A stretch of DNA of 64,000 bases from RGIG5050 sp045636065 (GTDB lineage Bacteria; Verrucomicrobiota; Kiritimatiellia; RFP12; UBA1067): NCBI GenBank assembly GCA_045636065.1, contig JAZTWW010000015.1:3374-67373 (forward strand). The letters are read 5' to 3'. The notes under the pieces are model-generated. The model saw only the letters and a program-made list of their open reading frames with translations. It made no database searches and had not been told where the DNA came from. The translations under genes were made by a program, and so were the position numbers. Positions 31,890 through 43,953 of this stretch are shown here, piece by piece (positions within the stretch are counted from its first letter, which is position 1; every line of letters starts with the position of its first letter).

Positions 31890-32956
31890 AGGCTTGCATA
31901 ACAGTTCTCCCCGGTGACGGGATCGGCCCCGAGATAGTGCGCGAGGCCGTAAAGGCCCTCAAGGCCGTCGAAAGGCGTTTCGGCCACGAATTCACGCTCG
32001 ACGAGCGCCTTGCAGGCGGCTGCTCGATAGACGCATGCGGCGATGCGCTCACGGACGAGACGCTCGAAAGGGCGAAGTCGTCGGACGCGGTGCTCCTTGG
32101 CGCCGTCGGCGGCCCCAAGTGGGATTCGCTCCCCGGGCCGCAGCGCCCCGAGAAGCGCGCTCTTCTGAGGCTCAGGTCGGAGCTCGGGCTTTTCTGCAAT
32201 CTCCGTCCGGCGCTCGTATGGGAGCCTCTAAAGGACGCATCCCCGCTAAAGAGCGAGATCGTCGCGGGCGGGCTTGACATACTCGTTGTGCGCGAGCTTA
32301 CTGGCGGCGTGTATTTCGGCGGGCACACGAGAGCCCCCGACGGCAGGAGCGCCTGCGACATCATGCCCTACAGCGTCGAGGAGATAGAGCGCGTCGCAAG
32401 GATGGCATTCGCCGCCGCAAGGCGCCGCCGCCGCCTCGTCACGAGCGTAGACAAGGCGAACGTGCTTGAAACGAGCCGCCTCTGGCGCGAGACCGTCCAG
32501 ACCCTCCACGACAGCGAGTATCAGGACGTCGCGCTAAGGCACCTCTACGTCGACAACGCCGCGATGCAGCTAGTGAGGGCCCCCGGGCAGTTCGACGTGA
32601 TCCTCACCGAGAACATGTTCGGCGACATCCTTTCCGACGAGGCGAGCCAGATAACGGGTTCGATCGGTATGCTCCCGAGCGCAAGCCTCAGGGCCGACGG
32701 CTTCGGCATGTACGAGCCGATCCACGGCTCCGCGCCCGACATCGCCGGCAAGGACGTTGCAAATCCGCTCGCCACGATACTTTCGGCGGCGATGATGCTG
32801 AGGCACACGTTCTCGCTCGGCGACGAGGCCGCCGCCATCGAAGCGGCCGTCGGAAAGGTCCTCGACAAGGGAATCCGCACGCCGGACATCGCATTCGAAG
32901 GCTGCACCAAGGTAGGCACCGCCGGGATGGGCGATGCGGTAGCGGCTCAAATCTGA
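31886..32956 (+). CDS. leuB: 3-isopropylmalate dehydrogenase
   Basis: LeuB oxidatively decarboxylates 3-isopropylmalate with NAD+. The 356-residue protein has LPGDGIGPEIV, RLRSELGLFCNLRPA (substrate arginines), VRELTGGVYFG, DKANVLETSRLWRE, the metal site ENMFGDILSDEASQ and the NAD loop HGSAPDIAGKDVANP. ATG 31886 overlaps the leuD stop. leuA is not in the window, so the first committed step must be encoded elsewhere. Confidence 0.96.
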   Translation: MKACITVLPGDGIGPEIVREAVKALKAVERRFGHEFTLDERLAGGCSIDACGDALTDETLERAKSSDAVLLGAVGGPKWDSLPGPQRPEKRALLRLRSELGLFCNLRPALVWEPLKDASPLKSEIVAGGLDILVVRELTGGVYFGGHTRAPDGRSACDIMPYSVEEIERVARMAFAAARRRRRLVTSVDKANVLETSRLWRETVQTLHDSEYQDVALRHLYVDNAAMQLVRAPGQFDVILTENMFGDILSDEASQITGSIGMLPSASLRADGFGMYEPIHGSAPDIAGKDVANPLATILSAAMMLRHTFSLGDEAAAIEAAVGKVLDKGIRTPDIAFEGCTKVGTAGMGDAVAAQI

Positions 32957-32976
32957 ATTTGAAGGAGTACAGGCAA

Positions 32977-33987
32977 ATGACACTTGAAGAGCTTGAAAAC
33001 CTGAGGTCCGCATGCCTCAAGGAGATAGAGGCGGCGGGCGATGCAGCGGCCGTCGAGGCGCTGCGCGTTAAGTACGTCGGCAGGAACGGGTCGATCCCCG
33101 CGCTCATAAAGGCGATGAAGGACGTTCCCAAGGAGGAGCGCCCTGCGTTCGGCAAGGCCGTCCAGGCATGGCGCGCCGAGGCTGAGGCCGCGCTCGCCGC
33201 CAAGGGGGCAGGCGCCAAGGCCGAGAAGGCCGAGGCCGTCGACGCTACGCTCCCCGGCCGCTGGACCGATTTCGGCGTCGAGCATCCGCTTTCGCGCGTC
33301 ATCGCCGATGCCGCGCGCATATTCGGACATCTCGGCTTCACCGTGGTCGAGGGGCCGGACATCGAAACGCGCTTCAACAACTTCACGGCCCTCAATACGC
33401 CGCCCCACCACCCGAGCCAGGACAGGACCGACACGTTCTGGCTTACGGACGATCTCCTTCTAAGGACACAGACTTCGCCCGTCCAGATAAGGACGATGCT
33501 CGCCAACAAGCCGCCCGTAAGGGTGATCTGCCCCGGCAGGACATACCGCCGCGACACGACGGATGCAACGCATTCGGCCAACTTCCACCAGATTGAAGGC
33601 CTCTACGTCGACACGAAGCCCGTGAGCCTCGCCGACCTCAAGAGCGTTCTTGCGTACTTCGCCCGCGAGATGATGGGCGAGGGGGTGGGAGTCAGGTTCC
33701 GTCCGCACTTCTTCCCGTTCACCGAGCCGAGCGTCGAGGTGGACTTCACGTGCCACGTCTGCAAGGGCAAGGGCTGCAACGTCTGCAAGCAGTCGGGGTG
33801 GATCGAGATCGCAGGCGCCGGAATGGTCGATCCCCGCGTCTTCAAGTTCGTCGGCTGGAATCCCGACGAGGTGAGCGGATACGCCTTCGGCTTCGGCGTC
33901 GAGCGCATCGCCATGATCAAGTACGGCATCCCCGACATCCGCTGGCTCTACGAGAACGATGTCAGGTTCCTTAGCCAGATGGCGTAG
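32977..33987 (+). CDS. pheS: Phenylalanyl-tRNA synthetase alpha subunit
   Basis: PheS forms the catalytic part of the alpha2-beta2 enzyme. The 336-residue class II synthetase has an N-terminal coiled coil (residues 1-85), GRWTDFGVEHPLSRV, FNFTALNTPPHHPSQD-like sequence at residues 135-150, motif 2 around HFFPFTEPSVEVD, and motif 3 GFGVERIAMIKYGI. ATG 32977 follows GAAGGAG. pheT normally comes next but lies some 20 kb away at 53713; tmk follows here instead. Confidence 0.96.
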   Translation: MTLEELENLRSACLKEIEAAGDAAAVEALRVKYVGRNGSIPALIKAMKDVPKEERPAFGKAVQAWRAEAEAALAAKGAGAKAEKAEAVDATLPGRWTDFGVEHPLSRVIADAARIFGHLGFTVVEGPDIETRFNNFTALNTPPHHPSQDRTDTFWLTDDLLLRTQTSPVQIRTMLANKPPVRVICPGRTYRRDTTDATHSANFHQIEGLYVDTKPVSLADLKSVLAYFAREMMGEGVGVRFRPHFFPFTEPSVEVDFTCHVCKGKGCNVCKQSGWIEIAGAGMVDPRVFKFVGWNPDEVSGYAFGFGVERIAMIKYGIPDIRWLYENDVRFLSQMA

Positions 33988-34001
33988 GGGCTTAGAAGGC
34001 G

Positions 34002-34637
34002 ATGATAGGAAGATTCATAAGTTTCGAAGGGCCCGAGGGCGGCGGCAAGTCGACGCAGATAAAGGCCCTCGCCGCCAGGCTCAAGGCGATGGGGCTTGAA
34101 GTCGTCGTCACCAGGGAGCCGGGGGGTACGCGCCTTGCGGAGCTTATCCGCACGCTCGTCAAGGAGGAGCTTGACGACGCCCCCGTCCCGCGCGCTGAGA
34201 CGCTCCTTTTCCTCGCGGCGCGCGCCCAGGTGTGCGCAAAGGTTGTGGAGCCCGCGCTTTCGCGCGGGGCGTGGGTTCTCACGGACCGCTTCGCCGACTC
34301 CACCTTCGCCTACCAGGGGTACGGGCGCGGGCTTGACGTCGACGGGCTTAAAGCGCTCAATACGTTCGCGACTCTCGGGCGCAAGCCTGATCTCACGATC
34401 CTTCTCGACATCCCGCCGGAGGTTTCCGCCGAGCGGCTCAAATTGCGCGAGACGGCCACGAAGGCCGGCGCCGACAGGATAGAGTCGGCCGGGGCCGCGT
34501 TCCACCAGAGGCTCCGCGAAGGCTTCCTCAAGATGGCGGAGGAGGAGAGCTCCCGCATAAAGCTTGTCGATGCGTCAATGTCCATTGAAGAGGTGGAGAG
34601 CGAGATATGGAAGTTGACGAGGCCTTTGATCTCGTAG
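34002..34637 (+). CDS. tmk: Thymidylate kinase
   Basis: Tmk phosphorylates dTMP to dTDP. The 211-residue protein has the P-loop FEGPEGGGKSTQI, TREPGGTRLAELIR, and DRFADSTFAYQGYGRGLD, the signature of bacterial thymidylate kinases. The lid region (residues 140-155) carries KLRETATKAGADRIES. The 3' end overlaps the holB start by 31 bases; tmk-holB is a common pairing in bacteria. Confidence 0.95.
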   Translation: MIGRFISFEGPEGGGKSTQIKALAARLKAMGLEVVVTREPGGTRLAELIRTLVKEELDDAPVPRAETLLFLAARAQVCAKVVEPALSRGAWVLTDRFADSTFAYQGYGRGLDVDGLKALNTFATLGRKPDLTILLDIPPEVSAERLKLRETATKAGADRIESAGAAFHQRLREGFLKMAEEESSRIKLVDASMSIEEVESEIWKLTRPLIS

Positions 34638-35491
34638 AGCGCGCGGTAAAGTCCGGGCGCACGGCGAACGCCTACCTGCTCGTAGGGCAGGTGGGCGGCG
34701 AGGCCGGGGAGCTCGCCTCAAGGATACTCTCGCTTTTCTTCGGCCACGGGGTCGACTCCAGATCAAATCCCGACATCCACTACCTTGAGCCCGAGAAGAA
34801 GAGCCGCGTGATCGGCGTCGACGCCGTGCACCGCCTTGTCGACGACGTCTCCCTCGCGAGCCTTGAAGGCGGCTGGAAGGCGGGAGTCGTGAATTTCGCC
34901 GACAGGTTCAACCAGAGCGCGGCGAACGCATTTTTGAAGACGCTGGAGGAGCCGCCGGAGAGGACGCTTTTCCTTCTCCTCTCCGATTCGCCGGAGCAGC
35001 TTCTTGCGACTATCGTCTCGCGCTGCCAGAGGATAGACCTCAACGACGCGAGGTCCAACGGCCTTGGAGGCGAATGGGCGCTCAAGGTCGAGACGGTGAT
35101 CGCGAGGGCCGGAAACGGCCCCGCCGCGCGCGCCGGGGCGGCCGGAAAGCTCGCGGCCATCCTCGAGGAGTTCAAGGCCCTCGCGGAGGAGGAGGTCTCG
35201 GGCGAGGTGAAGATGGAGGACGAAGGCCCTGGCGCTGAGGTCGACAGGGATACGGAGCAGGCGCGCGTCCTCTCGCGCTACCGGGCATACCGCAGGCGCA
35301 TGATGGGCACCGTCATGGAGTGCATGAGGCGGCTTATGGCCCGCGCCGCCGTCGAGAACCCTCCGCCGGTGCCTCTTGCGGCGGCATTCGCCAACATCGG
35401 TTTCGTCGAGGATGCCGTAAGGCAGTTCGATGAAAGGCACATGTCCGAGCTTCCCGTCCTTACGCAGATGATGGATCTTCTGAGGCTATGA
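34607..35491 (+). CDS. holB: DNA polymerase III delta' subunit
   Basis: Delta' is part of the clamp loader that places the sliding clamp on DNA. The 294-residue AAA+-type protein has YLLVGQVGGEAGELA in place of a normal P-loop (delta' does not bind ATP in most bacteria), VHRLVDDVSLASLEGGWK, FNQSAANAFLKTLEEPPERT and the SRC-containing IVSRCQRI. No zinc-binding cysteine set was seen. It overlaps tmk upstream and the RicT gene downstream by four bases. Confidence 0.88.
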   Translation: MEVDEAFDLVERAVKSGRTANAYLLVGQVGGEAGELASRILSLFFGHGVDSRSNPDIHYLEPEKKSRVIGVDAVHRLVDDVSLASLEGGWKAGVVNFADRFNQSAANAFLKTLEEPPERTLFLLLSDSPEQLLATIVSRCQRIDLNDARSNGLGGEWALKVETVIARAGNGPAARAGAAGKLAAILEEFKALAEEEVSGEVKMEDEGPGAEVDRDTEQARVLSRYRAYRRRMMGTVMECMRRLMARAAVENPPPVPLAAAFANIGFVEDAVRQFDERHMSELPVLTQMMDLLRL

Positions 35492-36123
35492 CGCTTGCAA
35501 GGATCATAATGCCCGAGAAGGGCGTCTTTCAGGTGCGCGTGGAAGGGGAGGCGCCGTCCGCCGGGGACAGGGTCGTCGCAGATCTCGACTACGGCCTCGA
35601 CGAGGGGACCGTGGATGCCCTGGAGGAGGTGGATCCATCGGCCGAGGGTGTGAGGATCCCGTCGTTCTCATTCGTGAGGCGCCTTGAAGGCGAAGCCGAC
35701 GAGCGCACCTTGAAGGAGAACGCGAGGCTCGCGTCGGCGATGGCCGCGAGGTTCGAGCAGCTTGCGAGAAAGACCGTCCCCGATTTCAGGGTGAGGCGCG
35801 TGAGGCTTTCCTTCGGCAGAGGGCGGCTTTTTTTGAGATACACCTCGCAGACGCCGAAATGCGAGCTTTCGCACGTCGCCTCCGAGATAAGGCGCGTCTT
35901 CTCGGTGGGCGTCAACTACTGGGCTCTCGGGCCGAGGGACACCGTCGCGTGCGTCGGAGCCCTTGGGCCGTGCTCGCGCGCATGCTGCTGCGCCTCGTGG
36001 CTGGAGCGATATCCCCAGAACCTCAATCCGCAGTCGCTCATGGGCTCGGCCGGCGCCGGCGGCACGTCTGGAATGAACGGCACATGCGGCCGTTTCAAGT
36101 GCTGCCTAAAGTTCGAGAGTTGA
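35488..36123 (+). CDS. RicT/YaaT-like PSP1-domain protein
   Basis: A 211-residue protein of the PSP1 family. The C-terminal cysteine set is clear: ALGPCSRACCCASWLERYPQ, then GMNGTCGRFKCCLKFES. In Bacillus subtilis RicT such cysteines bind 4Fe-4S clusters in the RicA-RicF-RicT complex that helps RNase Y process RNA. The order holB-ricT is conserved in Firmicutes. Between the two cysteine groups a Gly/Ser-rich stretch (MGSAGAGGTSGMNG) replaces the usual kisG loop. RicA or RicF partners are not visible here. Confidence 0.83.
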   Translation: MTLARIIMPEKGVFQVRVEGEAPSAGDRVVADLDYGLDEGTVDALEEVDPSAEGVRIPSFSFVRRLEGEADERTLKENARLASAMAARFEQLARKTVPDFRVRRVRLSFGRGRLFLRYTSQTPKCELSHVASEIRRVFSVGVNYWALGPRDTVACVGALGPCSRACCCASWLERYPQNLNPQSLMGSAGAGGTSGMNGTCGRFKCCLKFES

Positions 36124-36152
36124 GCTTTGCGCAAATTGACGCCAATTGGGTG

Positions 36153-36181
36153 TTGAAAGAGCGGATGGATTTAGGTATAAT
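36153..36181 (+). promoter_or_regulatory. Sigma-70-type promoter of carB
   Basis: TTGAAA at 36153-36158 and TATAAT at 36176-36181 are exactly 17 bases apart; the transcript should start about 35 bases before ATG 36226. Confidence 0.87.
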
Positions 36182-36225
36182 ATAGCGATTTCGGTTTTAC
36201 CCCTACAAGGGAACGGAGAAAAAGG

Positions 36226-39440
<3,215 letters not shown>

Positions 39441-39441
<1 letters not shown>

Positions 39442-40118
39442 TGCCCTGCCACTACCATCTGAACGAGGTCTTCTCCTCGCTCCAGGGTGAAGGCCTCAAC
39501 CAGGGGCTCCCCGCGACGTTCGTTAGATTCGCCACGTGCAACCTTTCATGCCCGTGGTGCGACACGAAGAAGAAGGACAAGCTCACGATGTCCCTCGAGG
39601 ATACGCTCGCGCGAGTCGGGCGCTACCGCAACACGGCCGTGATCCTGACGGGAGGCGAGCCGTCGATCCAGCCCGGGCTTGAGGAGCTTGTCGACGCCCT
39701 CCACGCCAAGGGGCACTGGGTGGCCCTTGAGACGAACGGCGTCATAGCGCCCAAGTGCATCGACGCCTTCGACTACGTGGCCGTTTCGCCGAAGGCAGAT
39801 TTCGCGGCGAGATACGTCGATACCGTCATGCTGAGGAAGGCGAACGAAGTGAGGATCGTCGCGACAAGCGAGCAGATCGCGTCGTTCTGCCGCCTTATGA
39901 GAAGCCTCATAAAGGCGGACAGGTACTACATCTCCCCTCTGGAGGAAAAGGGCAAGATCCACTACAGAAGGGCGGTAAACCTCCTTCTGAGGCTCAACAA
40001 GGGCCATATCTCAGGCGTGGACGAAAGGAAGGATTCCGGTTTGGGGGGCGGCCTCAATGAGGAGTTTCCGCCGTGGAGCCTTTCCATACAGATGCACAAG
40101 GTTCTCGGCATAAAGTGA
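39441..40118 (+). CDS. queE: 7-carboxy-7-deazaguanine synthase (radical SAM)
   Basis: QueE contracts the ring of 6-carboxytetrahydropterin on the way to queuosine. The 225-residue protein opens HYHLNEVFSSLQGEGLNQGL and has the cluster motif CNLSCPWC (CX3CX2C), the SAM-binding ILTGGEPSIQPGLEELVDAL and ALETNGVI. The short cluster spacing and FSSLQGEG opening set QueE apart from other radical SAM enzymes. ATG 39441 shares its first base with the carB stop (TGATG). tgt, the later queuosine step, lies 2.5 kb downstream on the other strand. Confidence 0.9.
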
Positions 40119-40137
40119 TTTGCGGAAGGCGGCTTTA

Positions 40138-41325
40138 ATGGGCAGTGTTGCGATTGCTGTTCTGGCGCTTGCCGTCGTCGCTTTGGCGGCGGCGCTCGTA
40201 TGGGCTCTTGTGGCGGCCACCAAGGCTAAGCTCGCCCTTGAGCGCAGCGAGATCGTCGGCAGGGAGCTCGACATGGCGCGCAAGGAGGCGATTGACGCCC
40301 AGGTGAAGGCGCTTGAGACGCGCTTCGGCGAGCTTGCCGCGACGCAGCTTGCAGAGAGGCAGAGCTCGCTCGTGAACCTCAACGCGCAGAACGTGGGGAA
40401 CCTCTTCAAGAGCCTGAAGGAAAGCCTCCAGAAGTACGAGAAGGAGATCGAGGAGGCGAAGTCGGAGACGTCCAACAGCGCCAAGCGGCTCGACGCGAAC
40501 GTAAGGGAGCTCCAGCGTTTCGCCGACGAGGCGCGCGCCTTCACGGCCGCGCTCAAGGGCGGCAACAAGATACAGGGCAACAAGGGCGAGGAGATCCTCG
40601 CTTCGCTCCTTGCGGAGAGCGGCTTTACGGAGGGACGCGAGTACGACCAGCAGATCGGCTCGCAGAGCGACGCCGGAAGGCCCGATCTCTGCATCTACGA
40701 CGCTCTCGGGATGAACGCCATATACGTCGATGCGAAGATGAACATAAAGGATTTCATCGACGCCTACAACATGCCCGACGACGAGATGAGAAGGCCCGAG
40801 AAGAAGGCCGCTCTCGCAAGGCACGTCACAAGGATAAAGAAGCAGATACAGGACCTTTCCGACAAGGACTATCCGCATACAGTCAAGCCGAAGAAGGAAG
40901 GTTATGCGCCTCTTCCGCTCGTTGCGATGTTCTGCCCGTTCAACGCCGTCCTTGAGGCGGCGCTCCAGGAGGAGCCTTCGCTCATGCATTTCGCGTTCGA
41001 GAGGAACATAGTCCTCGTCACGCCGACGACGCTCTGGGGATACCTCCTTCTCGTTTCGCACGGGTGGAGGCGCGTGGAGGCCGAGAGGAAGATCGAGGAC
41101 ATACAGGCCCTCGGCGGCAAGGTCGTCGAGAAGATTGACGAGCTTATGCAGGATATTTTGAACATCGGCGCGGCGCTCGAGAAGGCCACGGAGTCGTACG
41201 AAAGGCTCTCGAAGCATGCGGGCGAGAAGGGGCAGATGTCCGTCAAGCGCGTTGCCGAGGAGCTTATGGGATACGGCGTTTCGCCGTCAAAGAAGCTAAA
41301 GGCCGTAGGGGCCGCAGAACGGTAG
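40138..41325 (+). CDS. rmuC: RmuC family protein (DNA recombination limiting factor)
   Basis: RmuC proteins are membrane-tethered, nuclease-fold proteins that limit rearrangement between inverted repeats. The 395-residue protein has an N-terminal helix (VAIAVLALAVVALAAALVWA), a coiled coil (residues 30-135) and the family core: GNKIQGNKGEEILASLLAES, GRPDLCIYDA, IYVDAKMNIKDFIDAYN and LVTPTTLWGYLLLVSHGW. ATG 40138 follows GGAAGGCGG; a TTG at 40120 lacks such a site. It converges with the LysM gene, with only nine bases between their stops. Confidence 0.92.
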   Translation: MGSVAIAVLALAVVALAAALVWALVAATKAKLALERSEIVGRELDMARKEAIDAQVKALETRFGELAATQLAERQSSLVNLNAQNVGNLFKSLKESLQKYEKEIEEAKSETSNSAKRLDANVRELQRFADEARAFTAALKGGNKIQGNKGEEILASLLAESGFTEGREYDQQIGSQSDAGRPDLCIYDALGMNAIYVDAKMNIKDFIDAYNMPDDEMRRPEKKAALARHVTRIKKQIQDLSDKDYPHTVKPKKEGYAPLPLVAMFCPFNAVLEAALQEEPSLMHFAFERNIVLVTPTTLWGYLLLVSHGWRRVEAERKIEDIQALGGKVVEKIDELMQDILNIGAALEKATESYERLSKHAGEKGQMSVKRVAEELMGYGVSPSKKLKAVGAAER

Positions 41326-41334
41326 AGGCGGCCG

Positions 41335-42285
41335 TCAGGGCGTCGAGATTATGATCTGCGAGCCCGGGGCGAGAAACGCCGAGATCTCGGCCATGTCTGG
41401 AGGGGAGAACTCCGCGCCGAGCGCCTTCATGGTCTCCTTAGCCTCCATCTCCTTCGTAAGCGTGCACGGCCCCTTGTGCGAATCCGGCTTCACGGAGCCG
41501 TAGTATCTGCGGAAGAACTTGCCGTTCACGAAAAGATCGGAGAAGCCTATCTTGGAGCGGACGACGAGAAGGCATCTCGGGAAGTTGAGCGTCCGCACCT
41601 TTGCACCCGGTTCAAGGTGTTTGCCGCCCTTCAGGGCGGGGTTCAGCATTTCAAGCGCGGCGAGCGTGGTGCCGCGCTCGCGGGCCATCCTTTCAAGCGT
41701 GTCGCCGCGCCTTGCCGAGACCGTCGTAACGAGAAGCGTGTCCTCGCCGCCCAGAAGGCGTTTGACGTGCAGGTCACCGAGCCGCCTTGAAAGCGGATCC
41801 TCAAGGTCCGCGAGCGCGGGGTTGAGCCGTATGCCTTCGATGGTCGATACAATAAGAGCCTCGTCGCCGCTTCGTTCGGCGGCCGCAAGGCGCTCCAGAA
41901 GCGGCCGCACGCGGGCGGACCTGAGAGGGGCCGTGGAAAGCCATCTGGCGCTCAGCTCCCTCTGCTCCTTGGTAGGCTCGTGTGGAGCCTTCTGCGCGGC
42001 CTTGGCCTTGGGCGGGGATTCCTTGGCCTCGGTTTGAGGCTCGCTCGCCTGGGCGGCGGGCTGAGTCTGGCTTGAGCGCGCGTCCTTGGCGATAGAAGGG
42101 GCCTCTTCGCGGGCGGGTCCGCCGGAGGCGAACTTCGCGCGCACGCACCCGATCCCGCGCACCGTGAGGAACGATACTGCCGCCACGAGCGCGAGGACGG
42201 CGGCGGGCAGCTTCAGGGACGGGCCGCCGTCAAACTGGCTGCCCGGCCTGAAGCGTACGCCGAACCTTCCTTCCTCGACCGGCAT
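41335..42285 (-). CDS. Membrane-anchored LysM protein with a degenerate L,D-transpeptidase-like domain
   Basis: A 316-residue protein with a cytosolic start, one membrane helix (residues 25-45), and an Ala/Pro/Gln-rich periplasmic linker. A LysM peptidoglycan-binding unit spans about residues 190-235 (VSARRGDTLERMARERGTTL, MLNPALKGGKHLEPGAKVR). The last 80 residues resemble an L,D-transpeptidase (YkuD) fold: LLVVRSKIGFSDLFVNGKFF, a GSVKPDSHKGPCT loop, and PPDMAEISAFLAPGSQIIIS. The catalytic HG...SHGCIR signature is missing, so it is probably a cell-wall-binding but inactive form. It is the last gene of the tgt-yajC-LysM operon. Confidence 0.78.
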   Translation of the reverse strand: MPVEEGRFGVRFRPGSQFDGGPSLKLPAAVLALVAAVSFLTVRGIGCVRAKFASGGPAREEAPSIAKDARSSQTQPAAQASEPQTEAKESPPKAKAAQKAPHEPTKEQRELSARWLSTAPLRSARVRPLLERLAAAERSGDEALIVSTIEGIRLNPALADLEDPLSRRLGDLHVKRLLGGEDTLLVTTVSARRGDTLERMARERGTTLAALEMLNPALKGGKHLEPGAKVRTLNFPRCLLVVRSKIGFSDLFVNGKFFRRYYGSVKPDSHKGPCTLTKEMEAKETMKALGAEFSPPDMAEISAFLAPGSQIIISTP

Positions 42286-42311
42286 CTCAGGTACCGTTCC
42301 TCAAGGCGGAA

Positions 42312-42644
42312 TCACTTGCTTGCGTCAGGAGCGGCGGGTATCACGCCCTGCACCGCGCCGCGCTCGATCTCGACGACAGTTCCGGAGGCGATCTCGATCC
42401 TGAACGTAGCCTCCTTCGCCTCGACTATCGTGCCGATGAAGCCGCCCGCGAAGACGACCCTGGCGCCAGCGCGCAGCTCGTCTATCATCTTGCGGCGCTC
42501 GCGCTCCTTGCGCTGCTGCGGCCTGATCATCATGAAGTAGAAGAGCGCGAAGATGATGAGCATCGGGAACATCATGCGCATGAGCTGGCCGGCGCCTTCG
42601 GGCTGCTGCTGGGCGGCGTCCGCCAGTGATATCAACGTTTCCAT
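42312..42644 (-). CDS. yajC: Preprotein translocase accessory subunit YajC
   Basis: YajC joins SecDF in the Sec holocomplex. The 110-residue protein has a single membrane helix (MMFPMLIIFALFYFMMIRPQ) followed by the family hallmark RPQQRKERERRKMIDELRAG and a small beta domain with GGFIGTIVEAKEATFRIEIA. tgt-yajC is a classic bacterial gene pair; secD/secF, which often follow, are absent here. tgt ends four bases upstream. Confidence 0.95.
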   Translation of the reverse strand: METLISLADAAQQQPEGAGQLMRMMFPMLIIFALFYFMMIRPQQRKERERRKMIDELRAGARVVFAGGFIGTIVEAKEATFRIEIASGTVVEIERGAVQGVIPAAPDASK

Positions 42645-42648
42645 CTTT

Positions 42649-43782
42649 CTATTCCTTCCGTTTTGTCTGGTCCTTGTGAAGCTGTTCTTTCCATTCGGGG
42701 AAGCTTCCGTCCTTTATCGCCTCGCGCATCTCGGATGCGAACTCCGTGAGGCGGTGGACGTTGTGTATCGTAAGAAGCCTCGAGCCGAGGATCTCGCCCG
42801 CGTTCATCAGATGCCGCACGTACGAGCGCGTGAAGTTGCGGCAGCAGTAGCAGGAGCATCCCTCCTCGACGGGGCGCTGGTCCATCGCGAAGCGGCCGGC
42901 CTTTATGGCCACGTTGCCGTGGCGCGTCAAGGCCGTGCCGTGCCTGGCGACGCGCGTTGGGATGACGCAGTCGAACATGTCTATGCCGCGTGCGACGCAC
43001 TCCGCCATCTGCGTCATCACGCCAAGCCCCATCACGTACCTTGGCTTGGACGCGGGAAGATACGGCACCGACGCCTCGACCGCCTTGTACATCGCCTCCT
43101 CAGGCTCGCCGACGGACACGCCGCCCACGGCGAACCCGTCGAAGGGAAGGGGGGTGAGGCTTTCGGCGCAGTGGCGGCGCAGGTCGTCGTAGATGCCGCC
43201 CTGGACGATCGCGAAGACGAGCTGCCCCTCGGCGTGCGGCGCGGCGAGCGACGCCTTCGCCCACTCGATCGTCGTCGCGACGCTCTTCTCGGCGCGCGAG
43301 CGCTCGCATGGCCACGGGAGGCATTCGTCGAAGACCATCGCTATGTCCGAGCCGAGCGTCCTCTGGACGGCCATCGATTCGGCGGGCCCGAGGAATATGC
43401 GCCTTCCGTCTATGTGCGAGTTGAAATAGCATCCCTCGGGCGTGAGCTTTCGCATCTTCGCGAGCGAGAACACCTGGAAGCCGCCGGAGTCCGTGAGGAT
43501 GGGCCTGTCCCACGACATGAAGCGGTGGAGGCCGCCGGCGGCGGCGATGACGTCCATCCCCGGGCGCAGCATCAGGTGGTACGTGTTGCCGAGTATGATC
43601 GACGCGCCGTTCTCTATGAGGTCGCGCGGCTCGAGCGCCTTCACCGTGGCCTGCGTCCCAACAGGCATGAACACGGGCGTCTCCACCGCGCCGTGCGCAG
43701 TGTGCAGAATGCCCGCGCGCGCTTGCGAGCGCGCGTCCTCTGCGACGATTTCAAACGTCCCGATTTTGCCTGTTTCCGCCAT
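42649..43782 (-). CDS. tgt: Queuine tRNA-ribosyltransferase (tRNA-guanine transglycosylase)
   Basis: Tgt exchanges G34 of tRNAs with GUN anticodons for preQ1. The 377-residue barrel has HGAVETPVFMPVGTQATVKA, NTYHLMLRPG, LTDSGGFQVFSLAKMRKL, the catalytic aspartate region MVFDECLPWP and DMFDCVIPTRVARHG, and the zinc site CSCYCC with a later histidine. The length and motifs are those of the bacterial enzyme. It heads a - strand operon with yajC and the LysM gene, and is divergent from the coiled-coil gene across 171 bases; only a weak - strand promoter (TTGCAA / TACTAT) is visible there. Confidence 0.96.
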   Translation of the reverse strand: MAETGKIGTFEIVAEDARSQARAGILHTAHGAVETPVFMPVGTQATVKALEPRDLIENGASIILGNTYHLMLRPGMDVIAAAGGLHRFMSWDRPILTDSGGFQVFSLAKMRKLTPEGCYFNSHIDGRRIFLGPAESMAVQRTLGSDIAMVFDECLPWPCERSRAEKSVATTIEWAKASLAAPHAEGQLVFAIVQGGIYDDLRRHCAESLTPLPFDGFAVGGVSVGEPEEAMYKAVEASVPYLPASKPRYVMGLGVMTQMAECVARGIDMFDCVIPTRVARHGTALTRHGNVAIKAGRFAMDQRPVEEGCSCYCCRNFTRSYVRHLMNAGEILGSRLLTIHNVHRLTEFASEMREAIKDGSFPEWKEQLHKDQTKRKE

Positions 43783-43855
43783 TGGAAGCTAATAGTAAAC
43801 CAAATTTCGCGGGAAGTTGCAAGGGGTTGCGCAAAATTTTTTTTATTTTCCCCTC

Positions 43856-43884
43856 TTGCCATTTGGACGAATTTAGCGTATTAT
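43856..43884 (+). promoter_or_regulatory. Sigma-70-type promoter of the coiled-coil gene operon
   Basis: TTGCCA at 43856-43861 and TATTAT at 43879-43884 are 17 bases apart. GTATTATATACGG around the -10 is identical to the rpsT promoter. Confidence 0.8.
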
Positions 43885-43953
43885 ATACGGTGTCAAAAGA
43901 CTGTGGCCAGGCTGCGGTCATTCCAGCGAGAGAAAAAAAGAGGAAGAAACGAC

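Noticed and set aside
42553..43953. In-frame 467-residue N-terminal extension of the coiled-coil protein
   Set aside because: The extension runs antisense to tgt and has no recognisable sequence; ATG 43954 lies after the promoter and encodes a membrane helix.
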